DNA from: Bacteroidota bacterium
Lineage (GTDB): Bacteria; Bacteroidota; Bacteroidia; JACCXN01
Assembly (NCBI GenBank): GCA_013696965.1
Contig: JACCXN010000044.1
Span: forward strand, 70,756 to 134,755
DNA length: 64,000 bases
Reading direction: 5' to 3'
The notes under the pieces are model-generated. The model saw nothing but the letters and a program-made list of their open reading frames with translations, was not told the DNA's origin and did not search any database. The first letter of the stretch is position 1. Each line of letters starts with the position of its first letter. The translations under genes were made by a program, and so were the position numbers. Shown in pieces: positions 37,065 through 46,811 of this stretch.

Positions 37065-38117
37065 ATGTCTTCAAGTATAGATAAACCAATAATAGTTTGG
37101 CTTTTTACAGGTTGTACCCTTATTTTTTTAATGGTGGTAGTGGGGGGAATTACCAGACTTACCCAGTCTGGTCTTTCTATTGTAGAATGGAACCTTTTAA
37201 TGGGCACTTTTCCACCCCTCACAGAGCTTGCCTGGCAGGATCTGTTTTTAAAATACCAACAATCGCCCCAGTTTCAGCTTGTAAACACGCATTTTTCACT
37301 GCATGAGTTTAAATCAATTTTTTGGTGGGAATACATCCATCGTTTGTTTGGAAGATTTATTGGTCTGGTGTTTTTTATTCCTTTTGTCTATTTTTTGGTA
37401 ACTAAAAAATTCAATGTTACTTTACTGAAAAAATTACTGTTGATTTTTGTTCTTGGAGGTTTCCAGGGATTTTTGGGTTGGTATATGGTAAAAAGCGGAC
37501 TGGTAAAAGATCCGGCAGTTAGTCATTACCGACTTGCAGCACATTTGATAACCGCCTTCATTTCATTTGGATTTACTTTTTGGGTAGCCCTTGATTTGTT
37601 ACCTAAAGAGAAAAAGCAGCAGTCTGATTTTTCACCACTCCTTTACACATTATCCTTGTTGTTGTTTCTTGTGTTAACCATTCAGATTATTTATGGTGCA
37701 TTTGTAGCCGGATTAAAAGCAGGATATTCATATACAACTTTTCCAAAAATGGGTGATCAATGGATTGCAGAATCAGTAGGTTATACATACAATAAAATGG
37801 GGTTAATGAGCTTTTTTGAAAATCCGGCCAGTGTTCAGTTTATACACCGTTATATAGCATATGGTGTTGTTGCGCTAATAGGAATAATATGGTACGTTGG
37901 CTGGAAAAACGCTGTAAATGGAAATTTAAAAAGATCAATTGATTTACTTGTATCCCTAGTTTCTCTTCAATTTCTGCTAGGTATAATAACCCTTATTTAT
38001 TCCGTTCCAGTTGTATTTGGTGTATTGCATCAGGCAGGTGCATTTTTTACATTCGGAGCTGTAATTTATTTGTTCTTTCAGCTTTCCCTGTCAAAGCAAA
38101 ATTATTCAAAGGGTTAA
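37065..38117 (+). CDS. ctaA: Heme A synthase (CtaA/Cox15 family)
   Basis: 350 residues, eight membrane segments in two four-helix halves. It oxidises heme O to heme A for aa3-type cytochrome oxidases. VVGGITRLTQSGLSIVEWN in helix 1 is the family hallmark. The heme-ligand His are in WEYIHRLFGRF, SHYRLAAHL, FIHRYIAYG and VLHQAGAFF, one pair per half. The loop after helix 1, LLMGTFPPL, resembles the Cox15-type (type 2) enzymes. It stands alone, diverging from the minus-strand operon across the repeat element. Confidence 0.95.
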   Translation: MSSSIDKPIIVWLFTGCTLIFLMVVVGGITRLTQSGLSIVEWNLLMGTFPPLTELAWQDLFLKYQQSPQFQLVNTHFSLHEFKSIFWWEYIHRLFGRFIGLVFFIPFVYFLVTKKFNVTLLKKLLLIFVLGGFQGFLGWYMVKSGLVKDPAVSHYRLAAHLITAFISFGFTFWVALDLLPKEKKQQSDFSPLLYTLSLLLFLVLTIQIIYGAFVAGLKAGYSYTTFPKMGDQWIAESVGYTYNKMGLMSFFENPASVQFIHRYIAYGVVALIGIIWYVGWKNAVNGNLKRSIDLLVSLVSLQFLLGIITLIYSVPVVFGVLHQAGAFFTFGAVIYLFFQLSLSKQNYSKG

Positions 38118-38241
38118 TAAACGGGAAAAATAAGTATTGAACATTTAAACGCTTGAGAAGGAAAATAGCGCATTAAAAAGCATTTGCCTTCTAAATCAGG
38201 ATTGATTCAAAATATCTTTAATTAAGGATTGCCCCTGGTTT

Positions 38242-40626
38242 TTACCTAACAATAACCATCTTTTTAAAAGCAGTTTTGTTTTCTCCTGATTCAATAGTAT
38301 AATAATAAATCCCAGTTGCTAATTCTGAAGTATTAACCCGAATGCTTCCTTGTTGTTCATATACAGGTATTTCGGTTATAACAGAACCCAGGGAATTGTA
38401 TAGTATTATTTTATTGTTAGTATTCTGTGTTAAAACATTAAAGTTGATATAAGTATAATCATTTGCTGGATTAGGTTGGTTTTGAAACAAATATGTAAAA
38501 TGATGTTGTGAAGTAAGAGTTGAAAGACTTCCAGTTGTGGTTACAATAAGGTCATCAAAATAAAATCCATCTCCCGTTTCATAATTGTCGGAAACAATTT
38601 TGTATCTCAAAAATATTTCCTGGCCAAGATAATCACTTAAGTTTATCTCTTCCTTTACCCAAGTGGTTTGTAGGCCATCATATAAAGGTTCTCCTGATAC
38701 CTGGTTTGATGATCCCGGCTTGGTGTATTTACCGCATAATGGAGTCCAGGAGGAGCCATTTAAGGAGGCCATTACCTGAACATAATCATAGCCTGCTTCA
38801 ATATCCCATTTGGCCATAAAAGTTAACATCGCAGAGGTAGCATCAACCAAATTGATTTTTGAGAGTGAAGTAATTGTCTTATTGATATTGTTTGCATAAT
38901 TTCCATTAGGAGAATCTGTAATAGATGAAGAGGGTGAATAATAAGCATTTGAAGTTATTCCCCAGGTGCTTGTTTGCCAATTACCAAGATTGTTGCCATT
39001 ATCAGCCAATAGAACAACAGGCAAGCCATAAATTTTTGTAATGGTATCATAATGTGTATACATGCCATTGTTTACTGCCAAAACAAAACTAAAGGCCTGT
39101 CCATCGTTAATGGCGGGATTTAAAGCTATACTTATTGAATCGATTTTAGATTCAAGCAAGTCCAGGCCAGAAAAAACTTTTGGTGCAGCGGCTGATGAAA
39201 CATTGTTTAAAGGAATAATGCTTACGGTGAAATTTGCGGGATCCAGACCAAGTCTGACTATTTCAAAATCTATGTATGCATTTTTAACAGCAAGCATAGC
39301 AGGGGATTTATCCTTAGCCAGTGCAAATTTTCCTGCAAGATGTGCCATACTTAAATTCTGACGAATATTCACCATGCAAATGTCCTTTATCCTGGAAGAA
39401 GGGGGCCAGAATCCATCAGAACCTTCGCCTGCTTCTGGAGTCATTGCCATAGTTTTGTTTTTAGTAGTTTCTTCCCCGTACATCCAGTCATCAGAAGACC
39501 CATTAACTACATAGTTTACTGTTTGATCACCAGTTCCATATTTGTAATTGTTATCCCTGGTAAGTAACTGCGCATAGTTCACAAACAAAGCAGAATCTGG
39601 AGTATAATAAGAAGGCTGAAAGCCCCAGGGATAGATTAATAAATTTCCGTAAGTATGATAATTTAATGTGAGTTTAAAATCCCTTTGATTGCAAAAATCC
39701 CTTACAGCTTGGGTTTCGGGCTCTGAAAATGCTGCAGGGCCTCGGTACACATCTGAGCCACTTGAAGGAGATGATCCACTGTTGTCAAATCCCCAGGAAT
39801 AACCATAATTTCTGTTTAAATCAACGCCAAAAGTTCCATCGCCATTGTTTTTTCTGTTTTTTCTCCACATACCGCCGCCATTTGGATTGGTAGTATAATT
39901 GTAAACATATCCATCAGGGTTTACACAAGGCACAAAAAACATTTCAAGATTATCCACAAGGTATTTTACTTCCGCATTTGTATCATAGTTTTCAAGCAAA
40001 TACCACATATAATAGATTAACTGAGAAAGAGAGGCAGGCTCCCTGGCATGATGCAAAGCATTGTAAAACACTTCCGGCTTATTTTGATCCACGCTTGGAT
40101 TGTCAGAAATTTTAACGTGATAAATTGGTCTGCCTTCTACACTATTGCCAATGGATTGCTTTACAGAAATAAGGCTAGGATATTTACTTGCCATGCTGTC
40201 CAGATTGTTTATCATTTCCTGAAAGGTAAAAAAACCACCCATTGAACCTAACTGGAAATTTTGTGGGCTTGGATAAACAACAGGTGTGTTGCAACTATTT
40301 CTTGAATCCCTTGAATCACTGCTTAAATCAAGCGTATTTTGACTAATATAAAATTCAACAACATCGTCAATATTTATTTCATATTGAAATCCACTTTGTT
40401 GAATTAAATTTATTTCATGTTCAGAAAAATCAGAAATAAAATAAACATCCTTTTTTACTTCGCCATGATCAGTAGTTACTCCCAGGGCGCCCAAAGCTTT
40501 TAAACCACCCGGGAGGGAATTGGTGTAAACTTTAACCTTTGAATATTTGGGTAATTCCTGTGATAATATCGGAAAAGAAAAGCTAAGGATAATAAAACCT
40601 GCAATTGTTAAGAGTCGGATAGTCAT
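38242..40626 (-). CDS. Secreted M14 zinc carboxypeptidase with type IX sorting tail
   Basis: 794 residues. A signal peptide (residues ~1-22) is followed by a ~100-residue pro-region and the M14 catalytic domain, about 130-430. Zinc ligands are His and Glu in ALHHAREPAS and His in LNYHTYGNLL; substrate-binding Arg/Asn are in GVDLNRNYGYSWG; the catalytic Glu is in MTPEAGEGSDG. A ~180-residue beta-rich domain follows (570-700, with YFDDLIV), as in MAM/laminin-like modules. The final ~75 residues (PNPANDYTYINF ... GIYYYTIESG ... KKMVIVR) are a type A type IX secretion sorting domain, so the protein is attached to or released from the cell surface. Confidence 0.95.
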   Translation of the reverse strand: MTIRLLTIAGFIILSFSFPILSQELPKYSKVKVYTNSLPGGLKALGALGVTTDHGEVKKDVYFISDFSEHEINLIQQSGFQYEINIDDVVEFYISQNTLDLSSDSRDSRNSCNTPVVYPSPQNFQLGSMGGFFTFQEMINNLDSMASKYPSLISVKQSIGNSVEGRPIYHVKISDNPSVDQNKPEVFYNALHHAREPASLSQLIYYMWYLLENYDTNAEVKYLVDNLEMFFVPCVNPDGYVYNYTTNPNGGGMWRKNRKNNGDGTFGVDLNRNYGYSWGFDNSGSSPSSGSDVYRGPAAFSEPETQAVRDFCNQRDFKLTLNYHTYGNLLIYPWGFQPSYYTPDSALFVNYAQLLTRDNNYKYGTGDQTVNYVVNGSSDDWMYGEETTKNKTMAMTPEAGEGSDGFWPPSSRIKDICMVNIRQNLSMAHLAGKFALAKDKSPAMLAVKNAYIDFEIVRLGLDPANFTVSIIPLNNVSSAAAPKVFSGLDLLESKIDSISIALNPAINDGQAFSFVLAVNNGMYTHYDTITKIYGLPVVLLADNGNNLGNWQTSTWGITSNAYYSPSSSITDSPNGNYANNINKTITSLSKINLVDATSAMLTFMAKWDIEAGYDYVQVMASLNGSSWTPLCGKYTKPGSSNQVSGEPLYDGLQTTWVKEEINLSDYLGQEIFLRYKIVSDNYETGDGFYFDDLIVTTTGSLSTLTSQHHFTYLFQNQPNPANDYTYINFNVLTQNTNNKIILYNSLGSVITEIPVYEQQGSIRVNTSELATGIYYYTIESGENKTAFKKMVIVR

Positions 40627-40864
40627 ACTTGATTTTTTGACTAAGATAATCTAAAAAATAAATAGATGAAAGTAAAAAAGACTACAATAATTTTTGTTTC
40701 TAATTTTTTTTTTTAAAAATGACTTATTTTAAGAAATTATTTTTGCCTCAAATTCATGATATTATTTGTGTTTAATAGAAAAAAGAGCACTCTTATTGAG
40801 CAAAATTGCCATTAATTTAGTAAATTGCAACTAGATTCAAAAAATGACAATTAATTTCATTTAA

Positions 40865-41782
40865 ATGCGCCTGTTTTTTTTAAGTTTTGTTTGTTTTTTA
40901 ATTGCCCCTGTATTGTATTGTCAGACAGAAGTAATACAGCCGGTGCTAATTAATGATGCATATTTGAAAACAGCCAACCTAAGCCGTTCTGCATTTGAAA
41001 TGTCCAAAAAAATTTATTTTGCAGACAAGCCCGCAATTAAAAATGCTCTTTCAGACAGCCTTGTTCTTGTATTTAATGAACTCGTATTTAACACAGGAAT
41101 ATTGCTGAAAGAACAAAATATTCAAAAAAAAGTAAAATCAGTTATAGAGGATATAAATAAAAAAACAATTTCCTATACAGGAAAAGTAAAAGAAATTAGA
41201 AAAGCACCTACTCTTGAAGGAAAAGATGCAATTACAGAAAAAATCATTTTTTTTTGTGGGTCAATCGTGGTAAATTCTTATTATGCATTTCTTACAGCTT
41301 CTGATAACAATCCGAACATAAAGGGTAAACTTCCCAATAACACCAATTTGAATGACAGTCTCGAGCTCTTAAATGCAGACAAGTCAACAAATTTTCTTTT
41401 CATGAAAGAGTATATAGGCTACAACAGCGGTCTTTCCTTCCAGATAAGAGATCTTCAAAAATATTTAGCGACAACAATGCCTAAGGAAGAAAGAATAGAA
41501 ATGGAAAAACTGCTTGAAGAGTTAAAGGCAGAAAAATCAAAAAACGATCACCTTCTGTTTCTTACTGTGGAACAATTGAATGAAACCAGGGAAAAAATAA
41601 TCCAGACCATAATTGAGGGGTATAATTTACAGGAGGAGTTTAAAGCATACGATAGCAATAAAGATGGAAAAATTAGCATAGAGGAAATCTATGTTACAAT
41701 TGATCTGTTTTTGGAAGGAGGTGCAAATTTAAAGTCTGAAACAATTTATTCACTTATTGATTTTTATTTAGGCAGCGAATAA
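40865..41782 (+). CDS. Exported protein with a single C-terminal EF-hand
   Basis: 305 residues. A signal peptide (LFFLSFVCFLIAPVLYCQ) is followed by a largely helical body with heptad-like parts (MEKLLEELKAEKSKNDHLLF). At about residues 258-270 AYDSNKDGKISIEEIYV is a canonical EF-hand calcium loop (D-x-N-x-D-G-x-I-x-x-x-E). Only one loop is visible; EF-hands usually pair, so the partner may be degenerate or supplied by dimerisation. No family is recognised. Stands alone between the carboxypeptidase and gldD. Confidence 0.75.
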   Translation: MRLFFLSFVCFLIAPVLYCQTEVIQPVLINDAYLKTANLSRSAFEMSKKIYFADKPAIKNALSDSLVLVFNELVFNTGILLKEQNIQKKVKSVIEDINKKTISYTGKVKEIRKAPTLEGKDAITEKIIFFCGSIVVNSYYAFLTASDNNPNIKGKLPNNTNLNDSLELLNADKSTNFLFMKEYIGYNSGLSFQIRDLQKYLATTMPKEERIEMEKLLEELKAEKSKNDHLLFLTVEQLNETREKIIQTIIEGYNLQEEFKAYDSNKDGKISIEEIYVTIDLFLEGGANLKSETIYSLIDFYLGSE

Positions 41783-42012
41783 TTGATTTATTTAATTCCA
41801 TACCCTTTAAATATTGTTTTCCTAAAAACATTTCCCAAGCAACTGGAAAAATATATTTCTATCCTCAATCAGCCAACAAGTAAAACTTTAAATTAAATTT
41901 CAACGAATTTTTACTGTAAAGGAACTTGCATTAGCTGTAAAAAATAATCTTGTTTTACACCAAAATTGAGCCTTGAATTCTCAAGGTAGATGTTATTGAG
42001 AAAGGGAAAAAA

Positions 42013-42591
42013 TCAATTCCACTTAAAGGTTTCCATCAGGTGATAAATATCCTTTTTGATAAAGTCTATAACAGGAGCTAATGAATCCTGGTTGGGAGGA
42101 GCATTGAAATAAAGAGATCCCCTTACAAAATGGTTGGTACTGTCGGTGATATAAAACTGAATGTTTGTTGCTGCATCCCCTTTAATATCATATAAAAGCC
42201 CATAAGTTCGGGCGGAATCATTAATAAAAAGGTTTTCTCTTATGTCGGTAGCTTTTGAGGTGTGTTTGTAGGTTAAAGATCTTGAATTCTCAATAAAGGT
42301 TTCAAGATTATTGTCAATTGGCTTGTAACTTAAATGTATTCTGGCATTAAACCGGTGAAAGTCAATATTCATCCAGCAGGGTTCAGCCTCAGGCCGTTCA
42401 TCTTTCAAAACTTTCGCATAGGTTGGAAAATCAAATGAAAAAGGACATTGATCCTTGAGTTTTTGGTATTCTTTTTCAGGGAGATCAATCCTGAAATAGG
42501 CACGTGGTTTTGGAGAATAATCCTGTTCACAACTCTGTAAAAAGAGCACAATTGAAAGCAGGAATAAAACGTGTATTGTAAATTTTTTCAT
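42013..42591 (-). CDS. gldD: Gliding-motility lipoprotein GldD
   Basis: 192 residues. The lipobox FLQSCEQDY puts the lipid on Cys21. KPRAYFRIDLPEKEYQ is the characteristic start of GldD, followed by CPFSFDFPTYAKV and a C-terminal PDLAPVIDFI-like region. In Flavobacterium johnsoniae GldD is needed for gliding and for type IX secretion; the exact role is not settled. The ATG overlaps the gldE stop by 4 bp, so translation is coupled. The gldE-gldD pair following ssb and mutY is the conserved Bacteroidota order. Confidence 0.93.
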   Translation of the reverse strand: MKKFTIHVLFLLSIVLFLQSCEQDYSPKPRAYFRIDLPEKEYQKLKDQCPFSFDFPTYAKVLKDERPEAEPCWMNIDFHRFNARIHLSYKPIDNNLETFIENSRSLTYKHTSKATDIRENLFINDSARTYGLLYDIKGDAATNIQFYITDSTNHFVRGSLYFNAPPNQDSLAPVIDFIKKDIYHLMETFKWN

Positions 42592-43931
42592 TGTTTGTTT
42601 TTATCCAGATCTCCGTTGTTAATAGTTACTTTAACGGTTTTAATTCTCCTTGAATCTACCGACTCAATTTTAAACGTATAGATGTTGAAATTTATTTCCG
42701 CCCCTTTTGCAGGAAATGCACCTTCAAGTTCTAAAATAAAGCCAGCAAGGGTATCTGATTCGCCTTTTGTTTGTTCAAAAATATCACCATCTATATTCAG
42801 AACACGGTATAAGTCATTCAATGCAGTTTTTCCTTCAAAAACATAATTGTGTTCATCAAGCTTGGAATAAACGAGTTCCTCTTCATCGAATTCATCGCTT
42901 ATTTCACCAACAATCTCCTCCATAATATCCTCAAGGGTTACAATTCCTGATGATCCACCGTATTCATCAACAACTACAGCAAGATGTATTTTTTTTCGTT
43001 GAAACTCCTTTAAAAGATCATCTATCTTCTTGTTTTCAGGAACAAAAATGGGAGGACGTAATAATTTTTGCCATTCAAAACCTGCATCATTATTGAGGTA
43101 GGGCAATAAATCTTTAATATACAATATACCTGAAATAGTGTCAAAGTTTTCCTTGTATATTGGAATTCTTGAAAATCCGGATTCCACAATCTTGTCAAGT
43201 AGGGTTTTATAGTCAATATCATACTCAAAAGCAGAAACATTTACTCTTGATTTCATTATTTGTTTTACATCGGTATTTCCGAATTTCACAATACCTTTTA
43301 AAATTTGCTGTTCGTTGCCGGAAGTTTCTTCAGTTGTAGTTAATTCCAGTGCATGAGATAGATCACTAACTGAAATAGTATGACCCTTTTTCTTAAATCT
43401 CTTGTCAATGATTTTGGTAGAATTAACAAGTAATAAACTTAGTGGTTTAAAAACTTTTACCAGGATTAAAATAGGATAAGCCATTAATTTTGCCATAATT
43501 TTTTGATGTGTATTGGCATAAATTTTAGGAATTACCTCACCCATTAAGAGAATAAGAAATGTAACAAGCAAAACCTGGATAAAAAACAAAGCTACAGGAT
43601 CGGTAATCATGTAGAACAGCTTATCTGTAAGTACTGTAGATAAAACAACAATACTTACATTAATGAAATTGTTTGCAATAAGAATGGTGGCAAGTAACCT
43701 TTTGGGTTTTTCCAAAAGGTGCAAAACGGTTTTAGATGAATTATCGGATGCGGATTCCAGCTCCTCAAGATCTGCAGGGGAAAGGGAGAAGTAAGCTACT
43801 TCTGAACCTGAGACCAATCCAGATAATATAAGCAATAAAAGCATTGCCATACTTCCCATTAGAAAGTATTGGTCAATGCTTGAATTGGTTAATAAGGTTA
43901 ATAATGTTTCCAGTCCGCTCTGTTCGTCCAA
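42588..43931 (-). CDS. gldE: Gliding-motility-associated membrane protein GldE (CNNM/CorC-like)
   Basis: 447 residues. The first ~190 form a CNNM (DUF21) membrane domain (LILSGLVSGSEVAYFSLSPA near residue 36, LLMGEVIPKIYANTH near 128). Two CBS domains follow (about 205-330, with AVVVDEYGGSSGIVTLEDIM), and the C-terminal ~80 residues are a CorC/HlyC domain. It resembles magnesium/cobalt efflux proteins. In Flavobacteria GldE partly suppresses loss of GldD, consistent with the 4-bp overlap with gldD. Located 56 bp after ssb on the minus strand. Confidence 0.94.
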   Translation of the reverse strand: MDEQSGLETLLTLLTNSSIDQYFLMGSMAMLLLLILSGLVSGSEVAYFSLSPADLEELESASDNSSKTVLHLLEKPKRLLATILIANNFINVSIVVLSTVLTDKLFYMITDPVALFFIQVLLVTFLILLMGEVIPKIYANTHQKIMAKLMAYPILILVKVFKPLSLLLVNSTKIIDKRFKKKGHTISVSDLSHALELTTTEETSGNEQQILKGIVKFGNTDVKQIMKSRVNVSAFEYDIDYKTLLDKIVESGFSRIPIYKENFDTISGILYIKDLLPYLNNDAGFEWQKLLRPPIFVPENKKIDDLLKEFQRKKIHLAVVVDEYGGSSGIVTLEDIMEEIVGEISDEFDEEELVYSKLDEHNYVFEGKTALNDLYRVLNIDGDIFEQTKGESDTLAGFILELEGAFPAKGAEINFNIYTFKIESVDSRRIKTVKVTINNGDLDKNKQ

Positions 43932-43987
43932 CTTTTATAAATAATGAGTAAGATGCAATGTTTTTGAATTAAACAGAGCAAATATAG

Positions 43988-44407
43988 TTAAAAAGGTAAA
44001 TTATCAGTTGCTTCTTCAGAAGTAACTGCAATTTTTTCTGTGTTTCCAGAACTATTCATTGTTGTTGCATAATCCTCCTTTTTGTTCAACATAGTAAGGT
44101 TATCCCCTATAATCTCTGTAATGAACCGCTTATTTCCTTCTTTATCTTCCCAGGAACGTGATTTGATTTTGCCTTCAATGTATACAGTTGAACCTTTTTT
44201 TAGAAATTTCTCAGCAACTTCTGCCAAACCTCTCCAAAGTACAACATTGTGCCATTCGGTCTGGTCAATTTTGTTCCCGTTTTTGTCTTTGATGGTTTCG
44301 GATGTAGCAAGTGGAAATTTAGCTACTGCTATTCCGCCTTCCAAATACCTCACTTCTGGGTCTTTTCCCAAATTTCCAATTAAAATTACTTTGTTGATGC
44401 CTGCCAT
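43988..44407 (-). CDS. ssb: Single-stranded DNA-binding protein
   Basis: 139 residues. An OB fold (MAGINKVILIGNLGKDPEVR, EWHNVVLWRG, KGSTVYIEGKIKSRSWEDKE) followed by a short linker and the acidic C-terminal tip ending DNLPF that recruits repair and replication partners. The spacer is shorter than in E. coli SSB. It sits between mutY and gldE, as in other Bacteroidota, and is 67 bp downstream of mutY on the same strand. Confidence 0.96.
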   Translation of the reverse strand: MAGINKVILIGNLGKDPEVRYLEGGIAVAKFPLATSETIKDKNGNKIDQTEWHNVVLWRGLAEVAEKFLKKGSTVYIEGKIKSRSWEDKEGNKRFITEIIGDNLTMLNKKEDYATTMNSSGNTEKIAVTSEEATDNLPF

Positions 44408-44474
44408 AAAAAAAATGTTTAAGGTTAATATTGTTTATACAAAAATATAAAAAATATCGATAATAGGAAATTTA

Positions 44475-45533
44475 TTAGAGGGTTTCTAAGGTGGCTTTGC
44501 TGTTAAGGTATTTGTCGATTAAGCGAGGTATTGGAAATTGATTTAAAGTGTCAAAATGTATTGATTTTAATTCCTTTGGCAAGTTTTTCATCTCCTTGAT
44601 TTCTATTTCATAAAAAACAGCGTAAATAATTTGATGGGAGAGGATATGTTTATATTCAAGAGATACCTTAATTAGATCCCAATTCACTCCGGTTAATTCT
44701 TTAAAAAATGGGTGTTTTAATATACTTAAAGGCTTTTCCCTTGATTTTAATTCTATTAATGGAAATTCATATAAATTTTTCCAAATATCCTGACCTGTTC
44801 TCTTTTGTACAAAAAGCCAATCGTTACTCTTTAAATGCAGGTAATGAAAAAACCTTTCTTTTTGTTTGGTTTTCTTTGCTTTTACAGGGCGTGAATCAAT
44901 TGAATTGTGTTTCAAGGCAAGGCAATTTTGAGCAAAAGGGCATAAGGCGCATGAAGGTTGTTTAGGGGTACAAATAGTAGCGCCAAATTCCATTGTTGCC
45001 TGGTTGAACAAATCAGGCCTTTTAGCATCCATAAGATCTTTCGCCACTTCAAGAAATTGTTTTTTTCCTATTAATGAATCAATAGGAGTATTTATATCAA
45101 AGAGTCTAGAGAAAAACCGGAAAACATTTCCATCCACAACAGGATGAGGTAAGTTGTAAGCAAATGAAGCAATTGCAGCTGCTGTATAATCTCCCACACC
45201 CTTTAATTCCTTAAGCTTAATGTAATTATTTGGGAAAATCCCGTTATGTTCATTAGTGATTAGCCTTGCAGTAAAATGGAGGTTTCTAGCTCTTGAATAA
45301 TATCCTAATCCCTGCCACAATTTCAATACCTGGTTCTCGTCAGCTAAAGCCAGGTCGGAAACAGTGGGGAATGAGTGTATAAAATTAAGATAATAGGGCA
45401 AGCCTTGGTCAACTCTTGTTTGTTGAAGAATAACCTCTGAAAGCCAAATGAAATAAGGATTTTTGGTGTTTCTCCAGGGTAAATCCCTTTTGTGTTGAAG
45501 ATACCAGTTAATTAGAATCTCTGAGAAGTGCAT
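44475..45533 (-). CDS. mutY: A/G-specific adenine DNA glycosylase
   Basis: 352 residues, full length. It removes adenine mispaired with 8-oxoguanine. Catalytic Glu is in SEVILQQTRVDQ near residue 32, the helix-hairpin-helix is LKGVGDYTAAAIASFAYNL near 110, and the catalytic Asp is in VVDGNVFR near residue 133. The [4Fe-4S] cluster loop reads CTPKQPSCALCPFAQNC (C-x6-C-x2-C-x5-C). The C-terminal NUDIX-like domain that recognises 8-oxoG spans about 225-345. First gene of the mutY-ssb-gldE-gldD minus-strand run, diverging from HU. Confidence 0.97.
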   Translation of the reverse strand: MHFSEILINWYLQHKRDLPWRNTKNPYFIWLSEVILQQTRVDQGLPYYLNFIHSFPTVSDLALADENQVLKLWQGLGYYSRARNLHFTARLITNEHNGIFPNNYIKLKELKGVGDYTAAAIASFAYNLPHPVVDGNVFRFFSRLFDINTPIDSLIGKKQFLEVAKDLMDAKRPDLFNQATMEFGATICTPKQPSCALCPFAQNCLALKHNSIDSRPVKAKKTKQKERFFHYLHLKSNDWLFVQKRTGQDIWKNLYEFPLIELKSREKPLSILKHPFFKELTGVNWDLIKVSLEYKHILSHQIIYAVFYEIEIKEMKNLPKELKSIHFDTLNQFPIPRLIDKYLNSKATLETL

Positions 45534-45598
45534 CGGATAAGAGTTACATTTAAAAAGTCAAAAGTAAAGAATTATTTTTTTGTTTGATTTTTTAAAAT

Positions 45599-45606
45599 TA
45601 TCTTTG
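45599..45606 (+). promoter_or_regulatory. Minus-7 promoter box for the HU gene
   Basis: TATCTTTG matches TAnnTTTG exactly and is followed by CAGCCC. TTTG at 45579-45582 is a possible but slightly close minus-33 box. It is 67 bp before the HU start. Confidence 0.6.
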
Positions 45607-45673
45607 CAGCCCTTAAAACAAATAGTATTAACATATTAACATAAATAATTCAACAATTTTAATTTTTAGCATC

Positions 45674-45967
45674 ATGACAAAAGCGGATTTAGTAGCGGAA
45701 ATTTCTGAAAAAACCGGAATAGAAAAACTAGCAGTACAAACAACAGTAGAAGCTTTTATGAAGTCAATCAAGACTTCCCTTGAGAAAGAAAGAAATGTTT
45801 ATTTAAGAGGGTTTGGTAGTTTTATAGTTAAAAAAAGAGCAGAAAAAACAGGACGCAATATTTCTAAAAACACAACAATTATTATTCCTGCACACAACAT
45901 ACCATCATTTAAGCCGGCAAAATCTTTTGTAGAAAAAATTAAGAAAAACGTAAAAGTATCTAAATAA
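45674..45967 (+). CDS. HU/IHF-family DNA-binding protein
   Basis: 97 residues. MTKADLVAEISEKTGIEK begins the helical dimerisation part, and VYLRGFGSFIVKKRAEKTGR holds the GFGSF signature and the start of the DNA-bending arm, which continues into the basic IPAHNIPSFKPAKSF. It compacts and bends the chromosome. Its position divergent from mutY and upstream of the TPR and rng genes is conserved in Bacteroidota. Confidence 0.96.
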   Translation: MTKADLVAEISEKTGIEKLAVQTTVEAFMKSIKTSLEKERNVYLRGFGSFIVKKRAEKTGRNISKNTTIIIPAHNIPSFKPAKSFVEKIKKNVKVSK

Positions 45968-45973
45968 AAAAAG

Positions 45974-46789
45974 TTGAATAAGTTTCAATTGATTGTTCTT
46001 TCAGGAGCAATTTTAATGTTCGTTCTTTTATATTTTGCACCTAAAACCGAATCTTTGGTTGAAAAGGCAAAAATTGCTTCTGTGGATCATAATTTTGAAA
46101 CGCATGTTGCTGATTTTAAGGCCAAATTGCCTGCTGCTGAGCTTGAAAAGATTGTGCTGGTTGAAAAAGCATTGTCAAAATCCAGCAATCAGAATAGTTT
46201 GGTGCTGATTGATTCACTGATCGGATTATGGGATTTGAATAAAAACCCTGCTGCGGCTTCAATTTATGCTTTTCAAAAAGCAGAGATGACAAAATCAGTT
46301 GAGCATTGGCAAAATGCTGGGGAACGCTCATTTTATGCTGCCAGATTTGTTGAGGGCCATTTGTCCAAGCACATTTATGAACAGGCAATAAAAAGCTATG
46401 AAGAGGTTTTAAAAGTTCAACCCGGGAATTTAGATTCAAAAATAAATCTGGCAGTGTGTTTCGTGGAAAATTCTGTGGAACCCATGAAGGGGATCCTTTT
46501 GCTAAGAGAAGTACTTGAGGTTGATTCCTTAAATGTTAAGGCTCATCTTAATTTAGGATATTTTTCTCTAAAATCAGGACAATTTAATAAAGCAATAGAT
46601 CGTTTTGAAAAGGTAATTGAAATCAAACCTGATTATATGGAGGCATACCTTTATATGGGAGATGTATACGAAACCAAGGGTGATAATAAAAAGGCCATTG
46701 AATGTTATGAAAAATATCGAGATGGGGTTGATAATGCTTCCCTGAGTGCCGAAATAGCGAATTACATAGAGAAATTAAAAATAAAATAA
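45974..46789 (+). CDS. Membrane-anchored TPR protein
   Basis: 271 residues; the start is TTG at 45974, 6 bp after the HU stop, because the next ATG lies inside the membrane segment. A single N-terminal anchor (FQLIVLSGAILMFVLLYF) is followed by a soluble part with TPRs at about residues 140-260: AIKSYEEVLKVQPGNLDSKI, AHLNLGYFSLKSGQFNKAID and MEAYLYMGDVYETKGDNKKA are clear units. It probably scaffolds other proteins at the inner membrane. Co-transcribed with HU and followed 22 bp later by the mS38-like peptide gene. Confidence 0.88.
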   Translation: MNKFQLIVLSGAILMFVLLYFAPKTESLVEKAKIASVDHNFETHVADFKAKLPAAELEKIVLVEKALSKSSNQNSLVLIDSLIGLWDLNKNPAAASIYAFQKAEMTKSVEHWQNAGERSFYAARFVEGHLSKHIYEQAIKSYEEVLKVQPGNLDSKINLAVCFVENSVEPMKGILLLREVLEVDSLNVKAHLNLGYFSLKSGQFNKAIDRFEKVIEIKPDYMEAYLYMGDVYETKGDNKKAIECYEKYRDGVDNASLSAEIANYIEKLKIK

Positions 46790-46811
46790 TATAAACTTAA
46801 AAAAGAATATC